64,000 bases of DNA from Nannocystis punicea (lineage in GTDB: Bacteria > Myxococcota_A > Polyangia > Nannocystales > Nannocystaceae). The DNA is taken from NCBI RefSeq assembly GCF_026965555.1, contig NZ_CP114040.1, positions 3,348,001 through 3,412,000 on the forward strand. Reading direction: 5' to 3'. Below are positions 18,983-26,499 of this stretch, in pieces; the first letter of the stretch is position 1, and every line of letters begins with the position of its first letter. A program made the position numbers and the translations under genes. The notes beneath the pieces were generated by a model. That model worked only from the letters and a program-made list of their open reading frames with translations. It was not told the DNA's origin and did no database searches.

Positions 18983-19420
18983 TCACGATCGGGTCGGGCG
19001 CACGAGGTAGCGGGTCGCGACGATGCGCTTGCCCTTGGGCAAGGCCTCCTGGACCAGGCGGTCGCTGAGGCGGAGCGCCGCTCCGAGGCCGCTGCCGAGG
19101 CCGCGCCGGCGCATCCGCTCCTCCGGCGGGATCGGGCCGCTGGCGGTGTGACCGTCGAGCAGCGCCGTCTCGAGGTCGGCGATCGGCGGGCTGCCGTCGA
19201 TCGCGGCGACGACGAGCGCCGGGCCGTGCGGGCCGTTCGTCATCGCCAGATCGATCTCTCCGCCGCCTGCGTGGCGCACCAGGTTCCACGCCAGCTCCGA
19301 GGTGACCAGCGCGACCTCCTGGGCCGCCAGCCGCGGGAACCCCTCCTGCAGCGCGAGGCGTTCGGCTGCCACGCGGGCGCCGATCACGTCCGCTTCGGTA
19401 GTCACGCGGTAACGACCCAC
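18983..19420 (-). CDS. RsbT/RsbW-like GHKL switch kinase
   Basis: A 145-residue single-domain ATPase (GRYRVTTEADVIGARVAAERLAL, LVTSELAWNLVRHAGGGE, a degenerate G1 region AIDGSPPI, RGLGSGLGAALRLSDRL). It fits RsbT or anti-sigma RsbW kinases of similar length; the ELAWN N-box keeps the catalytic Asn. I chose the GTG at 19420 because homologues begin there and a TAGTAT box ends 7 nt upstream. An ATG at 19486 would add 22 residues but would overlap the start codon of the divergent expansin gene. The unusual G1 box (DGSPPI rather than DxGxG) may affect activity. Confidence 0.8.
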   Translation of the reverse strand: MGRYRVTTEADVIGARVAAERLALQEGFPRLAAQEVALVTSELAWNLVRHAGGGEIDLAMTNGPHGPALVVAAIDGSPPIADLETALLDGHTASGPIPPEERMRRRGLGSGLGAALRLSDRLVQEALPKGKRIVATRYLVRPTRS

Positions 19421-19427
19421 GACCGCG

Positions 19428-19433
19428 ATACTA
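19428..19433 (-). promoter_or_regulatory. -10-like box for the RsbT/RsbW-like gene
   Basis: TAGTAT on the minus strand ends 7 nt before the GTG at 19420, supporting a leaderless transcript and the shorter start. Confidence 0.45.
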
Positions 19434-19484
19434 TCACCGTTCGCCTGCGTTGACAGCGTTGGTTCGCTCTGGCCTGCTGGTGTC

Positions 19485-20219
19485 ATGAGCGGAGCTCGCG
19501 GCATATGGGTGGCGGTGTCGGTGTTCCTGGCGTGCGGCGGCGGCGGCGGCGGCGGCACTGCAGGCCCGGACGCGGACAGCGACGCGGACGCTCCGAACGG
19601 GGGCGGCGAGGTGTGCGAGGGCGAGGTCCACACCGGCGAGGCGACCTATTACTCGGCCGATGGCAGCGGCAATTGCAGCTTCGACGCGGACCCCGGCGAG
19701 CCGATGGTGGCGGCGATGAACACCGTCGATTACGCGGCGTCGGCCGCGTGCGGCGCGTGTGTCGCGATCGACGGACCGGACGGATCGATCATTGTCCGCA
19801 TTGTGGACAGTTGTCCGGGATGTCCGCAGGGCGACATCGATCTGAGCGAGGGTGCATTCCCGAAGATCGCCGCCAAGGAGCTCGGCCGCGTGCCGATCTC
19901 CTGGCGCTACGTGTCGTGCGCGACCAGCGGACCTATCGTCTACCACTTCAAGGAAGGCAGCAACGAGTGGTGGACGGCGGTGCAGATCCGCGGGCACAAG
20001 AACCCGATCGCCTCGCTCGAATTCAAGGACGGCGAGGGCCAGTGGCAGGCCGTCCCGCGCCTCGACTACAACTATTTCGTCGCCGAGCAGGGCATGGGCC
20101 CGGGGCCGTACTCGTTCCGCGTCACCGACACTGCCGGCAATGTCCTCGAGGACAGCAATGTCGCGTTCGTCGAGGCCGGCGACGCGCCGGGCGCGGGTCA
20201 GTTCCCGGCCTGCGAGTGA
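19485..20219 (+). CDS. Expansin-like lipoprotein (EXLX type)
   Basis: A 244-residue exported protein with lipobox cysteine C17 (VFLAC), a Gly run and an acidic linker. It has both expansin domains: an N-terminal double-psi beta barrel (GEATYYS, NCSFDAD, VAAMNTVDY, CGACVAIDGPDG, VRIVDSCPGC, GDIDLSEGAF) and a C-terminal CBM63-like beta sandwich with aromatic surface residues (SNEWWTAVQIRGHKNPI, LDYNYF). The Asp in GDIDLS corresponds to the activity-critical aspartate of BsEXLX1. Bacterial expansins loosen cellulose or peptidoglycan without hydrolysis. Lipid anchoring is unusual for the family. Its start codon nearly coincides with an alternative start of the divergent kinase gene. Confidence 0.9.
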   Translation: MSGARGIWVAVSVFLACGGGGGGGTAGPDADSDADAPNGGGEVCEGEVHTGEATYYSADGSGNCSFDADPGEPMVAAMNTVDYAASAACGACVAIDGPDGSIIVRIVDSCPGCPQGDIDLSEGAFPKIAAKELGRVPISWRYVSCATSGPIVYHFKEGSNEWWTAVQIRGHKNPIASLEFKDGEGQWQAVPRLDYNYFVAEQGMGPGPYSFRVTDTAGNVLEDSNVAFVEAGDAPGAGQFPACE

Positions 20220-20237
20220 GCGCGCGGCGCACTCGTT

Positions 20238-20257
20238 ATATGGCCGAAGAGACAGGC
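20238..20257. repeat. 14-bp palindromic element, two cores
   Basis: ATATGG (20238), spacer CCGAAGAG, ACAGGC (20252), between the convergent expansin and RsbR-like genes. Confidence 0.75.
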
Positions 20258-20294
20258 GCTGAGCGCGGCCCGGCGCGCGGCGGCCGGGGAGCGC

Positions 20295-21437
20295 TCAAGC
20301 GCCGGCGGCCGGGGCGGCGGGAGCGACCGGGCGCTTGCGGCCGAGGCGGGCGATGCAGTGCTGCAGGGCGTCGCGCAGCTTGCCGAACACGGCCACGTGG
20401 GTGAGGTCGACGCCGAGCGCGACGATCGTCTGCGCGATCATCGGGTGGATGCCGGTCAGGATGCCCTCGGCGCCGAGCAGACGGATCGCCTGGATCATGT
20501 TGATCAGGTGGCTGGCGGTGCCGGTGTCGACGACCTCGACGCCGGTGAGGTCGAGGATGGCGAAGCGGGCCCGCGTGCGCCCGACCGTCTGCAGCAGGTT
20601 GTCCATGATCTCGGCGGTGCGCACGCTGTCGATGAGGCCGACGATCGGCAGGGTGATCACGCCGTCCCACACCTCGATGATCGGGGTCGACAGCTCGCGG
20701 ATGACCTCCTGCTGCTTCTCGATCAGATCGAGCTTGGCCCGCAGCTCGACCTCGTTGCGCTTGGTGTCGGTGACGTCGAGCGAGATGCCGACCAGGGCGA
20801 CGTCCGACGCGTTCTTGACCGGGATGTACCAGTGCATCCAGTGGACGCCGTAGGTCTCGGACTGGACGCCGAGCACCGGCTCGCCGGCCAGCGCCGTCCG
20901 CACCTCGGCGTGGCCCGTCTCGTTGGCGTAGACCTCGAACATGTTGAGGCCGACGAACTGGTGCGGCCGGAGGCCCGCTTCTCGCATCGCCTTGCCGTCC
21001 TGGAACAGGAACACGCCGTCGGGGTCGAGCGCCCAGGCGCTGATGTCGAGGGTGTCGAGCAGCGTGCCGAGGACGGTGCGCTCGAGCTCGCAGCGCTTCT
21101 CCGCGGCCGCGCGGGCGGTGACGTCGAGGCCGTAGAGCGCGGCGCCGGTGACTCGACCGTCGCCGTCGCGGAGCGCCTGCGACCAGGCCTCGAACAGCAC
21201 CTCGCGCCCGGGGAGGGCGACGGCGCGGACCCGCGGCGTCTCGCCGTCGGGCGTCAGGGCGTCGCGCCACGCTGAGGGATCGCCGGAGACCGGCATCAGC
21301 TCGACGACAGGTTTGCCGTGGGCCTCCGCCGCGGTGACGCCGAACACCTGCTCCGCCCGGCGGTTCCAGCCGGTGACGCGGAGCGCCTCGTCCAGCTCGA
21401 TGACGACGTGGGGGGCACTGCTGCTGCGTTCGTCCAT
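20295..21437 (-). CDS. RsbR-like protein: PAS-PAS-STAS
   Basis: A 380-residue protein with two PAS domains (HVVIELDEALRVTGWNRRAEQVFG; AWALDPDGVFLFQDGKAM), a coiled coil and a STAS domain beginning LSTPIIEVWDGVITLPIVG. Both RsbR-type threonines are present (VVDTGTASH and IAQTIVALG). The PAS2 end with LDVTDTKRNEVEL matches PAC-type closings. It is on the opposite strand from the main cluster but shares domain structure with the two RsbR-like proteins there, so it is probably another sensor of the same complex. The start at MDERSSS is preferred over a very long upstream extension; a TACTCT hexamer ends 9 nt before it. Confidence 0.88.
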   Translation of the reverse strand: MDERSSSAPHVVIELDEALRVTGWNRRAEQVFGVTAAEAHGKPVVELMPVSGDPSAWRDALTPDGETPRVRAVALPGREVLFEAWSQALRDGDGRVTGAALYGLDVTARAAAEKRCELERTVLGTLLDTLDISAWALDPDGVFLFQDGKAMREAGLRPHQFVGLNMFEVYANETGHAEVRTALAGEPVLGVQSETYGVHWMHWYIPVKNASDVALVGISLDVTDTKRNEVELRAKLDLIEKQQEVIRELSTPIIEVWDGVITLPIVGLIDSVRTAEIMDNLLQTVGRTRARFAILDLTGVEVVDTGTASHLINMIQAIRLLGAEGILTGIHPMIAQTIVALGVDLTHVAVFGKLRDALQHCIARLGRKRPVAPAAPAAGA

Positions 21438-21528
21438 GGACCGTCGAGAGTATCCACTTCGTGGGGGTGAGAGCACGCATCCGCGAAGGCGGGCGAGCCG
21501 CGCGGCGTACATGTGCGCGCAACGAAGT

Positions 21529-21562
21529 GTCTGGCGCCGAGGACATGCCCCAAGGGACAGGC
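21529..21562. repeat. 14-bp phased palindromic element, three cores
   Basis: GTCTGG (21529), ACATGC (21543), ACAGGC (21557), spacers CGCCGAGG and CCCAAGGG, in the gap between two minus-strand genes. Confidence 0.8.
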
Positions 21563-21586
21563 TGCGAGGCGCGCGCCGCGTCCGCA

Positions 21587-22147
21587 TCAGCCGGCCGGCG
21601 GCGCGAGGGTGATGACGCTGTAGGCGATGGCGGCGGCGCCGCCGGGATTGCGATAGCCGTGGGGCTGGTCGCCGCGGAAGACGACGACGTCGCCGGGGCC
21701 GAGCTTCCAGATCCGTCCGGACTCGCTGAGCTCGATCTCGCCGCGCTCGCAGGTCAGGTACTCGCGTGTGCCGGGGGTGTGCGGGATGCCCGACATGCTC
21801 GCGCCCGCGGGCACTTCCATGCGCTCGATCTCGAGGCCGACGATCGGCTCCGGGAGCAGACGTCGCACCCGGACCTTGCCGCGCTGGCGGGTCGGCAGGG
21901 TCGCGGCGGCGTAGAACTTCGAGGTCGTGCGCGGCGGGCTGATCAGCTCCTCGAGCGAGACCTGCAGCGCGGCCGCGACCTTGATGAGGACGGCGAGGGT
22001 GGGGTTGGCGGCGCCGCTCTCGAGGTTGGCCCAGGTCGGCCGCGGGACGCCGGCGACCTTGGCGATCTGCTGCTGCGTCAGGCCGCGGGCCTCGCGGAGC
22101 TGGCGGACGTTGTTGCCGAGGTGCGCGGGGACGGTCTCGTCGTCCAT
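21587..22147 (-). CDS. XRE-family regulator with C-terminal cupin
   Basis: A 186-residue transcription factor. Residues about 10-66 are a helix-turn-helix of Cro/C1 type (NVRQLREARGLTQQQIAKVAGVPRPTWANLESG), followed by a cupin_2 barrel (about 105-180: SGIPHTPGTREYLTCERGEIELSES, GDVVVFRGDQPHGYRNPG, each quoted only to mark position). Family members sense small ligands or metal in the cupin and often repress a neighbouring gene. The divergent SDR/QueA-like operon starts 120 bp away and is the likely target. The cupin histidines are partly kept (H in TREYL region is replaced by Thr, PHGY is present). Confidence 0.88.
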   Translation of the reverse strand: MDDETVPAHLGNNVRQLREARGLTQQQIAKVAGVPRPTWANLESGAANPTLAVLIKVAAALQVSLEELISPPRTTSKFYAAATLPTRQRGKVRVRRLLPEPIVGLEIERMEVPAGASMSGIPHTPGTREYLTCERGEIELSESGRIWKLGPGDVVVFRGDQPHGYRNPGGAAAIAYSVITLAPPAG

Positions 22148-22268
22148 GCGGCGACTTTGGCCGGGCGGCCCGGTCGGCGCAATAGCCTCGTGACAAGGAA
22201 ATAGCGCCGCGGTTGGTAAACGGTCCGGGCGGCTCCAGCCTGGGGACAGACCCAAAGGAGCTGTTCTC

Positions 22269-23009
22269 ATGACCACGAATCTCGACTTTGCAGACACCGC
22301 CGCGCTCGTCACCGGGGCGAGCCGCGGCCTCGGCCTGGCGCTGGCGCGCGAGCTCGGCCGGCGGGGGGCCCGGGTGGCGCTGGTCGCCCGCGAGGCGGCG
22401 GCGCTGGCGGCCGCGGTGGCCTCGCTGCGCGCGGAGGGCCTCGTCGCCGAGGCGATCGTCGGCGACGTCGGCGACAAGCAGGCGATCCACCCGATCGCGC
22501 ACCAGGCGGCGGCGCTGCTGGGCCCCGTCGATCTGCTGATCCACAACGCCAGCACCCTCGGGCCGACGCCGCTGCGGCTGCTGCTCGACACCGAGTGCGA
22601 GGACTTCGAGCGCGCGCTGCAGGTCAACCTGCTCGGGCCGTTCCGCCTGAGCAAGGTGATTGCCGGGGCGATGGCGCTGCGCGGGCGCGGGACGATCGTG
22701 CACGTCTCCTCGGACGCGGCCGTCGAGGCGTACCCGCGCTGGGGCGCCTACGGGGCCTCGAAGGCGGCGCTCGACCACCTGAGCCGGACCTGGGCCGCGG
22801 AGCTCGAGGGCACCGGCGTGCGCGTGCTGGCGGTCGACCCCGGCGAGATGGACACGCAGATGCACGCCGACGCGATCCCCGAGGCCGACCGCGCCAGCCT
22901 GGCCGATCCCGCCGACGTGGCGCGGGCGATCGCGGCGATGGTGCTCGACCCCGCCGCACGCTCCGGCGACCGCGTGCGCGCCGAGGCGTGGAAGGAGGGC
23001 CGGCGATGA
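22269..23009 (+). CDS. Short-chain dehydrogenase/reductase
   Basis: A 246-residue NAD(P)-dependent SDR. It has the cofactor motif TGASRGLG, the NAS-type stabilising segment HNASTLGP and the catalytic Tyr-Lys in YGASKAALDHL, with Ser in HVSSDAAV. Arginine after the glycine motif (VALVAREAAAL) suggests NADPH. A strong ribosome binding site (AAAGGAG) precedes the ATG. Its stop overlaps the start of the QueA-like gene by 4 bp, so the two are co-translated. The substrate is not evident. Confidence 0.9.
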   Translation: MTTNLDFADTAALVTGASRGLGLALARELGRRGARVALVAREAAALAAAVASLRAEGLVAEAIVGDVGDKQAIHPIAHQAAALLGPVDLLIHNASTLGPTPLRLLLDTECEDFERALQVNLLGPFRLSKVIAGAMALRGRGTIVHVSSDAAVEAYPRWGAYGASKAALDHLSRTWAAELEGTGVRVLAVDPGEMDTQMHADAIPEADRASLADPADVARAIAAMVLDPAARSGDRVRAEAWKEGRR

Positions 23010-24079
23010 ACCCCGCGACCGCTCCCCGCGACGACCGGGCCGACGCCCGGCTGCTCCTGCTCGACCCGCGCTCGGGCGCCCGCGCCGACGCCCGCGTGCG
23101 CGACCTGCCGCGCTGGCTCGGCTCCGGCGACCTGCTGATCGTCAACGACGCGGCGACCCTGCCGGCGTCGCTGCGGGCCAGCGTATGGCTGAAAGAGCAT
23201 GTCTCAGAGGACATGTCCGAAGACGTCGAGGTGCGGCTGACCGGGGTCGGCGAGGCGACCTGGCGGGTCGCCCTGCTCGGCGCCGGCGACTGGCGCACGC
23301 CGACCGAGCGGCGACCGCCGCCGCCGCGGCTGCAGGTCGGCGATCGGCTGCGGTTCGGCGAGGCGCTGACGGCCGAGGTGGTGGCGGTGTCGCCGGTGTC
23401 GCCGCGCCTGTGCGAGCTCCGCTTCGACCGCGAGGGCGCGGCGCTGTGGGGCGCCCTGTACCGCCTGGGCCGGCCGGTCCAGTACGCCTACGTGCGCGAG
23501 CCGCTGGCGCTGTGGTCGGTGCAGACGGTGTTCGCGGGGCGGCCGTGGGCGGCCGAGATGCCGTCGGCGGGGCGGCCGCTCGACTGGGACACGCTGCTGG
23601 CGCTGCGCCGCGCGGGCGTCGAGATCGCGGCGGTCACCCACGCGGCCGGCCTGTCGTCGACCGGCGACCCGGAGCTCGACGCGGCGCTGCCCCTGCCCGA
23701 GCGCTTCGAGGTGCCGGCGGCCACGGTGGCGGCGATCGCCCGCGCCCGCGCCCGCGGCGGGCGGGTGATCGCCGTCGGCACCACTGTGGTGCGCGCGCTC
23801 GAGGGCGACGCGCGCCGCTTCGGCGAGCTGCAGGCCGGGGCCGGGGAGACCGACCTGGTCCTCGGGCCAGGTTTCGTCCCGCGCGTGGTCGACGGCATCG
23901 TCACCGGCATGCACGGCCCGGGCGAGAGCCACTTCGAGCTGCTGCAGGCGTTCGCCGGCGAGGCCGAGCTGCGGGCCGGGTTCGAGCACGCGGTCGCGGC
24001 CGGCTACCTGGGCCACGAGTTCGGCGACGCCGCGCTGATCGTGCCGGGGCTGCTGCCGCCGGCGGCGCGGGCGGCGTGA
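23006..24079 (+). CDS. QueA-like S-adenosylmethionine:tRNA ribosyltransferase-isomerase homologue
   Basis: A 357-residue protein of QueA length and fold. The C-terminal half keeps IAVGTTVVRALEG, the GPGESHFELLQAFAG motif (normally LPGSTLLMLVSAF) and the final GHEFGDAALI. Other signature positions are altered: VFAGRPWAAEMPSAGRPL replaces the usual AAPTAGLHF and VTHAAGLSSTGD replaces VTLHVGLGTF. QueA makes epoxyqueuosine in tRNA, but these changes, and the pairing with an SDR instead of Tgt, suggest a divergent paralogue. A three-core repeat array at 23183-23216 encodes the odd, acidic stretch VWLKEHVSEDMSED, with A-ending codons, where QueA proteins have a simple strand. GGAGG precedes the ATG. 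Confidence 0.75.
   Translation: MNPATAPRDDRADARLLLLDPRSGARADARVRDLPRWLGSGDLLIVNDAATLPASLRASVWLKEHVSEDMSEDVEVRLTGVGEATWRVALLGAGDWRTPTERRPPPPRLQVGDRLRFGEALTAEVVAVSPVSPRLCELRFDREGAALWGALYRLGRPVQYAYVREPLALWSVQTVFAGRPWAAEMPSAGRPLDWDTLLALRRAGVEIAAVTHAAGLSSTGDPELDAALPLPERFEVPAATVAAIARARARGGRVIAVGTTVVRALEGDARRFGELQAGAGETDLVLGPGFVPRVVDGIVTGMHGPGESHFELLQAFAGEAELRAGFEHAVAAGYLGHEFGDAALIVPGLLPPAARAA
23183..23216. repeat. 14-bp phased array inside the QueA-like gene, three cores
   Basis: GTATGG (23183), GCATGT (23197), ACATGT (23211), spacers CTGAAAGA and CTCAGAGG. Confidence 0.8.
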
Positions 24080-24082
24080 TGA

Positions 24083-24102
24083 ACATGTCTCTTGAGACAT
24101 GC
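24083..24102. repeat. 14-bp palindromic element, perfect hairpin
   Basis: ACATGT (24083), spacer CTCTTGAG, ACATGC (24097). Arms CATGTCTC and GAGACATG pair perfectly around a TT loop, 4 bp after the QueA-like stop. Confidence 0.9.
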
Positions 24103-24134
24103 TTCGGCTCACGCGAGCCGGGCCCGTCGGCGGT

Positions 24135-24154
24135 GGATGTCTGAAAGGACAGGC
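24135..24154. repeat. 14-bp palindromic element
   Basis: GGATGT (24135), spacer CTGAAAGG, ACAGGC (24149). Confidence 0.75.
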
Positions 24155-24309
24155 GATCGCGCTGGCCGACGGGCGCGCTATCGTGGCTCTCGCGCCTGCG
24201 AGGCGGGGCGTGGGCCGGGCGAAGATGGCGATGGAACGGTGTCCTGAGGCAGCGCCTGGCCGACGCCATCCCCGTCGTCCTACCTCGACGCTCGAGCTCG
24301 CTGGCTAGA

Positions 24310-24329
24310 ACATGTTCTTGAGGACAGCC
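24310..24329. repeat. 14-bp palindromic element
   Basis: ACATGT (24310), spacer TCTTGAGG, ACAGCC (24324). Confidence 0.8.
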
Positions 24330-24440
24330 TGTCACCCGCGTGTAGCAAGGATGTGGTTGCAGCGAGCGGGGACGCGAGAGGGGTTGACTGGCTGGTGCCG
24401 AGGGGGTAGGCAGGAGCGAACTCGCGCACGGAGCACGAAC

Positions 24441-25226
24441 ATGACACAGCGAACCGGATACCCCGACGGGGCCCCCTGCTGGGCCGATCTCAATGCCACG
24501 GACTTCGACGGCGCCAGGCGCTTCTACAGCGGGCTGTTCGGCTGGGCCTTCGACGAGCCGGTGGCCGAGTTCGGCCACTACACGACCGCCCGGCTCGGCG
24601 GCCGCAGCGTGGTCGGCATGGCGCCGAAGATGCCCGGCCAGCAGGACATGCCGACGGTGTGGAGCGTGTACCTCAAGACGTCCGACGCCGACGCGACGGT
24701 GCGCCGGATCGAGGACGGCGGCGGCAAGGTGCTGGTGCCGCCGATGGAGATCCCCGGCCAGGGCCGCATGGCGTTCGCGTTCGACTCGGCCGGCGCGGCG
24801 TTCGGCCTGTGGGAGCCGGCGTCGCACACCGGCGCGCAGGCGTTCGACGAGCCCGGGGCGATGTGCTGGCACGAGGTCAACTCGCGCGAGGGCACCAAGG
24901 CCGACGCGTTCTACCGCGGGCTGTTCGGCTACGAGCAGCAGCAGATGGGCGACGGCGAGAAGTTCGACTACGTGGTCTACAACCTCGAGGGCAAGGCCGT
25001 CGGCGGCCGCATGCAGATGACCGCCGAGTGGGGCGACATCCCGCCCCACTGGATGGTCTACTTCCGCGTGGCCGACACCGACACCAGCGCCGCCCGCCTG
25101 ACCGAGCTCGGCGGCAAGATCCTGCACGGGCCGTTCGATTCGCCGCACGGCCGCATCGCCGTGGTCTCCGACCCCTGGGGCGCGATCTTCTCGCTCGTCG
25201 GCCCCGAGCCGACCGCGGCGGCCTGA
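24441..25226 (+). CDS. Two-domain VOC (glyoxalase-like) protein
   Basis: A 261-residue protein made of two tandem vicinal-oxygen-chelate domains. The first begins GAPCWADLNATDFDGARRFYSGLFGW and the second GAMCWHEVNSREGTKADAFYRGLFGY; both end with a hydrophobic strand holding a Pro-x-G-A-x-F segment. This matches the CFP-30B/27-type hydroxylase-like VOC proteins of Actinobacteria and Myxococcota. Metal ligands are not complete in an obvious way, so enzyme activity is uncertain. The ATG has a GGAG about 9 nt upstream. It appears monocistronic. Confidence 0.85.
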   Translation: MTQRTGYPDGAPCWADLNATDFDGARRFYSGLFGWAFDEPVAEFGHYTTARLGGRSVVGMAPKMPGQQDMPTVWSVYLKTSDADATVRRIEDGGGKVLVPPMEIPGQGRMAFAFDSAGAAFGLWEPASHTGAQAFDEPGAMCWHEVNSREGTKADAFYRGLFGYEQQQMGDGEKFDYVVYNLEGKAVGGRMQMTAEWGDIPPHWMVYFRVADTDTSAARLTELGGKILHGPFDSPHGRIAVVSDPWGAIFSLVGPEPTAAA

Positions 25227-25360
25227 GGCGCGGCGCTCGCCGACACTTGCCGACCGGCTCGCGCCGGTCGGTCCCTGGCTGTGCACCCGACACGGTCACG
25301 GCACCGGCTTCTCGCCGGCCTACGCGGTAGATTCCTGGGACATGTCTCCACGCACGGAAT

Positions 25361-25394
25361 AGCTGGTGTTTGGGACATGTCCTTGGGAGCATGT
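25361..25394. repeat. 14-bp phased palindromic element, three cores
   Basis: AGCTGG (25361), ACATGT (25375), GCATGT (25389), spacers TGTTTGGG and CCTTGGGA. A further isolated ACATGT core at 25340 is out of register. Confidence 0.8.
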
Positions 25395-25490
25395 GGGCCG
25401 CGCGGCTCGCCGCGGCTCGCGGGCTACGAGCCGGGCACGTCCGCTCGGCTCGGCGGCGAGCGCCTCCGCTCGCCACTGTCACAGGGCGAG

Positions 25491-26324
25491 ATGCGTGATA
25501 GAGAGGTCGCAGTGCCTCCCCGCGTTCCTGCGGTCGCCGTCGCCGCGCTGCGCTGCCACGTCGAGCGCTTCCTCCGGGCCCACGGGGTCGCCCCGGACAC
25601 GCTGTGCGAGGATGCGGAGGTCGACGTCGTCGACCTCGTCGGCATGCTGCTCGCCGGGCTGCGCCACGTCCGCGCCGCGTATCCGTGGCTCGGCCGCGAC
25701 GGCGCGATCGTCGAGCCGCCCGAGCCCGAACCGCCGGGCCTCCTGCCGGCGGTGGCCCGGGCCCTGCCGGCCCTCGACGCGCCGCTCACCGTCGACGCCT
25801 GCGTCGAGGCGCTGCGGCGGGGCTGCCCCTTCGTGATCGACGAGGCGCAGTGCGGCCGCCGCAGCGCGCCGCCGGGCGTCTATCCGTACATGTCCCTCGA
25901 GACAGACGATGCCCTGGCCCGGGACGACCTCGTTGATCGCGTGTTCGGCGTGGTCGCCGACGACGGCTGGCTCGCCGAGCCCGCGCGCCGCGACGCGGTG
26001 CTCGCGGCGGTCGGGCCCGTGAACGCCGAGCCGATCAGCTTCGAGGCGCTCGACCGCGAACAGGCGCGCGCCCTCGCGGGCCACCTCCTCGCCGGCAGGC
26101 TCGACGCGGCCGCCGCGTTCGTGCGCATCTTCGGCGCCGACACCCGCTGCTTCGGCCTGCGCGGCCAGGAAGGCGAGGGCGACGACCGCTTCGCGCGCGG
26201 GCACGCGTGGAGCTGCTACGACGCCGACGGCTACGGCAGCTGGGGCCGCACCCTCGTGCTCGTCGCGACCGACGGCCTGCGCGTCGCCTACCTCGACGCG
26301 CTGTGGGACATCAGCAGCGAGTGA
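25491..26324 (+). CDS. Protein of unknown function
   Basis: A 277-residue soluble protein I do not recognise. It has an N-terminal helical part (ALRCHVERFLRAHGV, VDVVDLVGMLLAGLRHV), an Asp/Glu-rich middle and a compact C-terminal part with several Trp and Cys residues (FARGHAWSCYDADGYGSW, LVLVATDGLRVAYLDALWDI). No signal peptide or membrane helix. The ATG at 25491 is the first reasonable start; the GTG at 25512 has a better GAGAGG and is a fair alternative. A repeat element at 25888 encodes PYMSLETD in the middle of the protein. Convergent with the haem-motif lipoprotein gene. Confidence 0.65.
   Translation: MRDREVAVPPRVPAVAVAALRCHVERFLRAHGVAPDTLCEDAEVDVVDLVGMLLAGLRHVRAAYPWLGRDGAIVEPPEPEPPGLLPAVARALPALDAPLTVDACVEALRRGCPFVIDEAQCGRRSAPPGVYPYMSLETDDALARDDLVDRVFGVVADDGWLAEPARRDAVLAAVGPVNAEPISFEALDREQARALAGHLLAGRLDAAAAFVRIFGADTRCFGLRGQEGEGDDRFARGHAWSCYDADGYGSWGRTLVLVATDGLRVAYLDALWDISSE
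25888..25907. repeat. 14-bp palindromic element inside a gene
   Basis: ACATGT (25888), spacer CCCTCGAG, ACAGAC (25902), encoding YMSLET in frame. Confidence 0.8.
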
Positions 26325-26499
26325 GCGGGCCGGTCCACGAGAGTGCGGGGCGACGTCCGAGGCCGCCGGCGGGTGCGACTGCGAGGGGACAACGAGCTCG
26401 CTGGCCGCGGATGCCGGAGCCGCACTCGCGACGACACGTCCAGGAACAACATGTCCAGCGCAACGGACGAGCTCGGCGATCCGTCGGCCCGCGCGGCGT

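Larger units (their letters stand above)
24080..24440. other. 361-bp intergenic region with three repeat elements
   Basis: No gene is supported here. It contains elements at 24083, 24135 and 24310 and the ribosome binding site of the VOC gene near its right end. Confidence 0.6.

Noticed and set aside
19790..19825. Repeat element in the expansin gene (ATTGTCCGCATTGTGGACAG region)
   Set aside because: TGTCC/GGACA words occur but not in the 14-bp register, and the Cys codons are required by the expansin fold.
22245..22264. Element upstream of the SDR gene (GACAGA, CCCAAAGG, AGCTGT)
   Set aside because: Hexamers are one base off the usual register and include the ribosome binding site; too weak to list.
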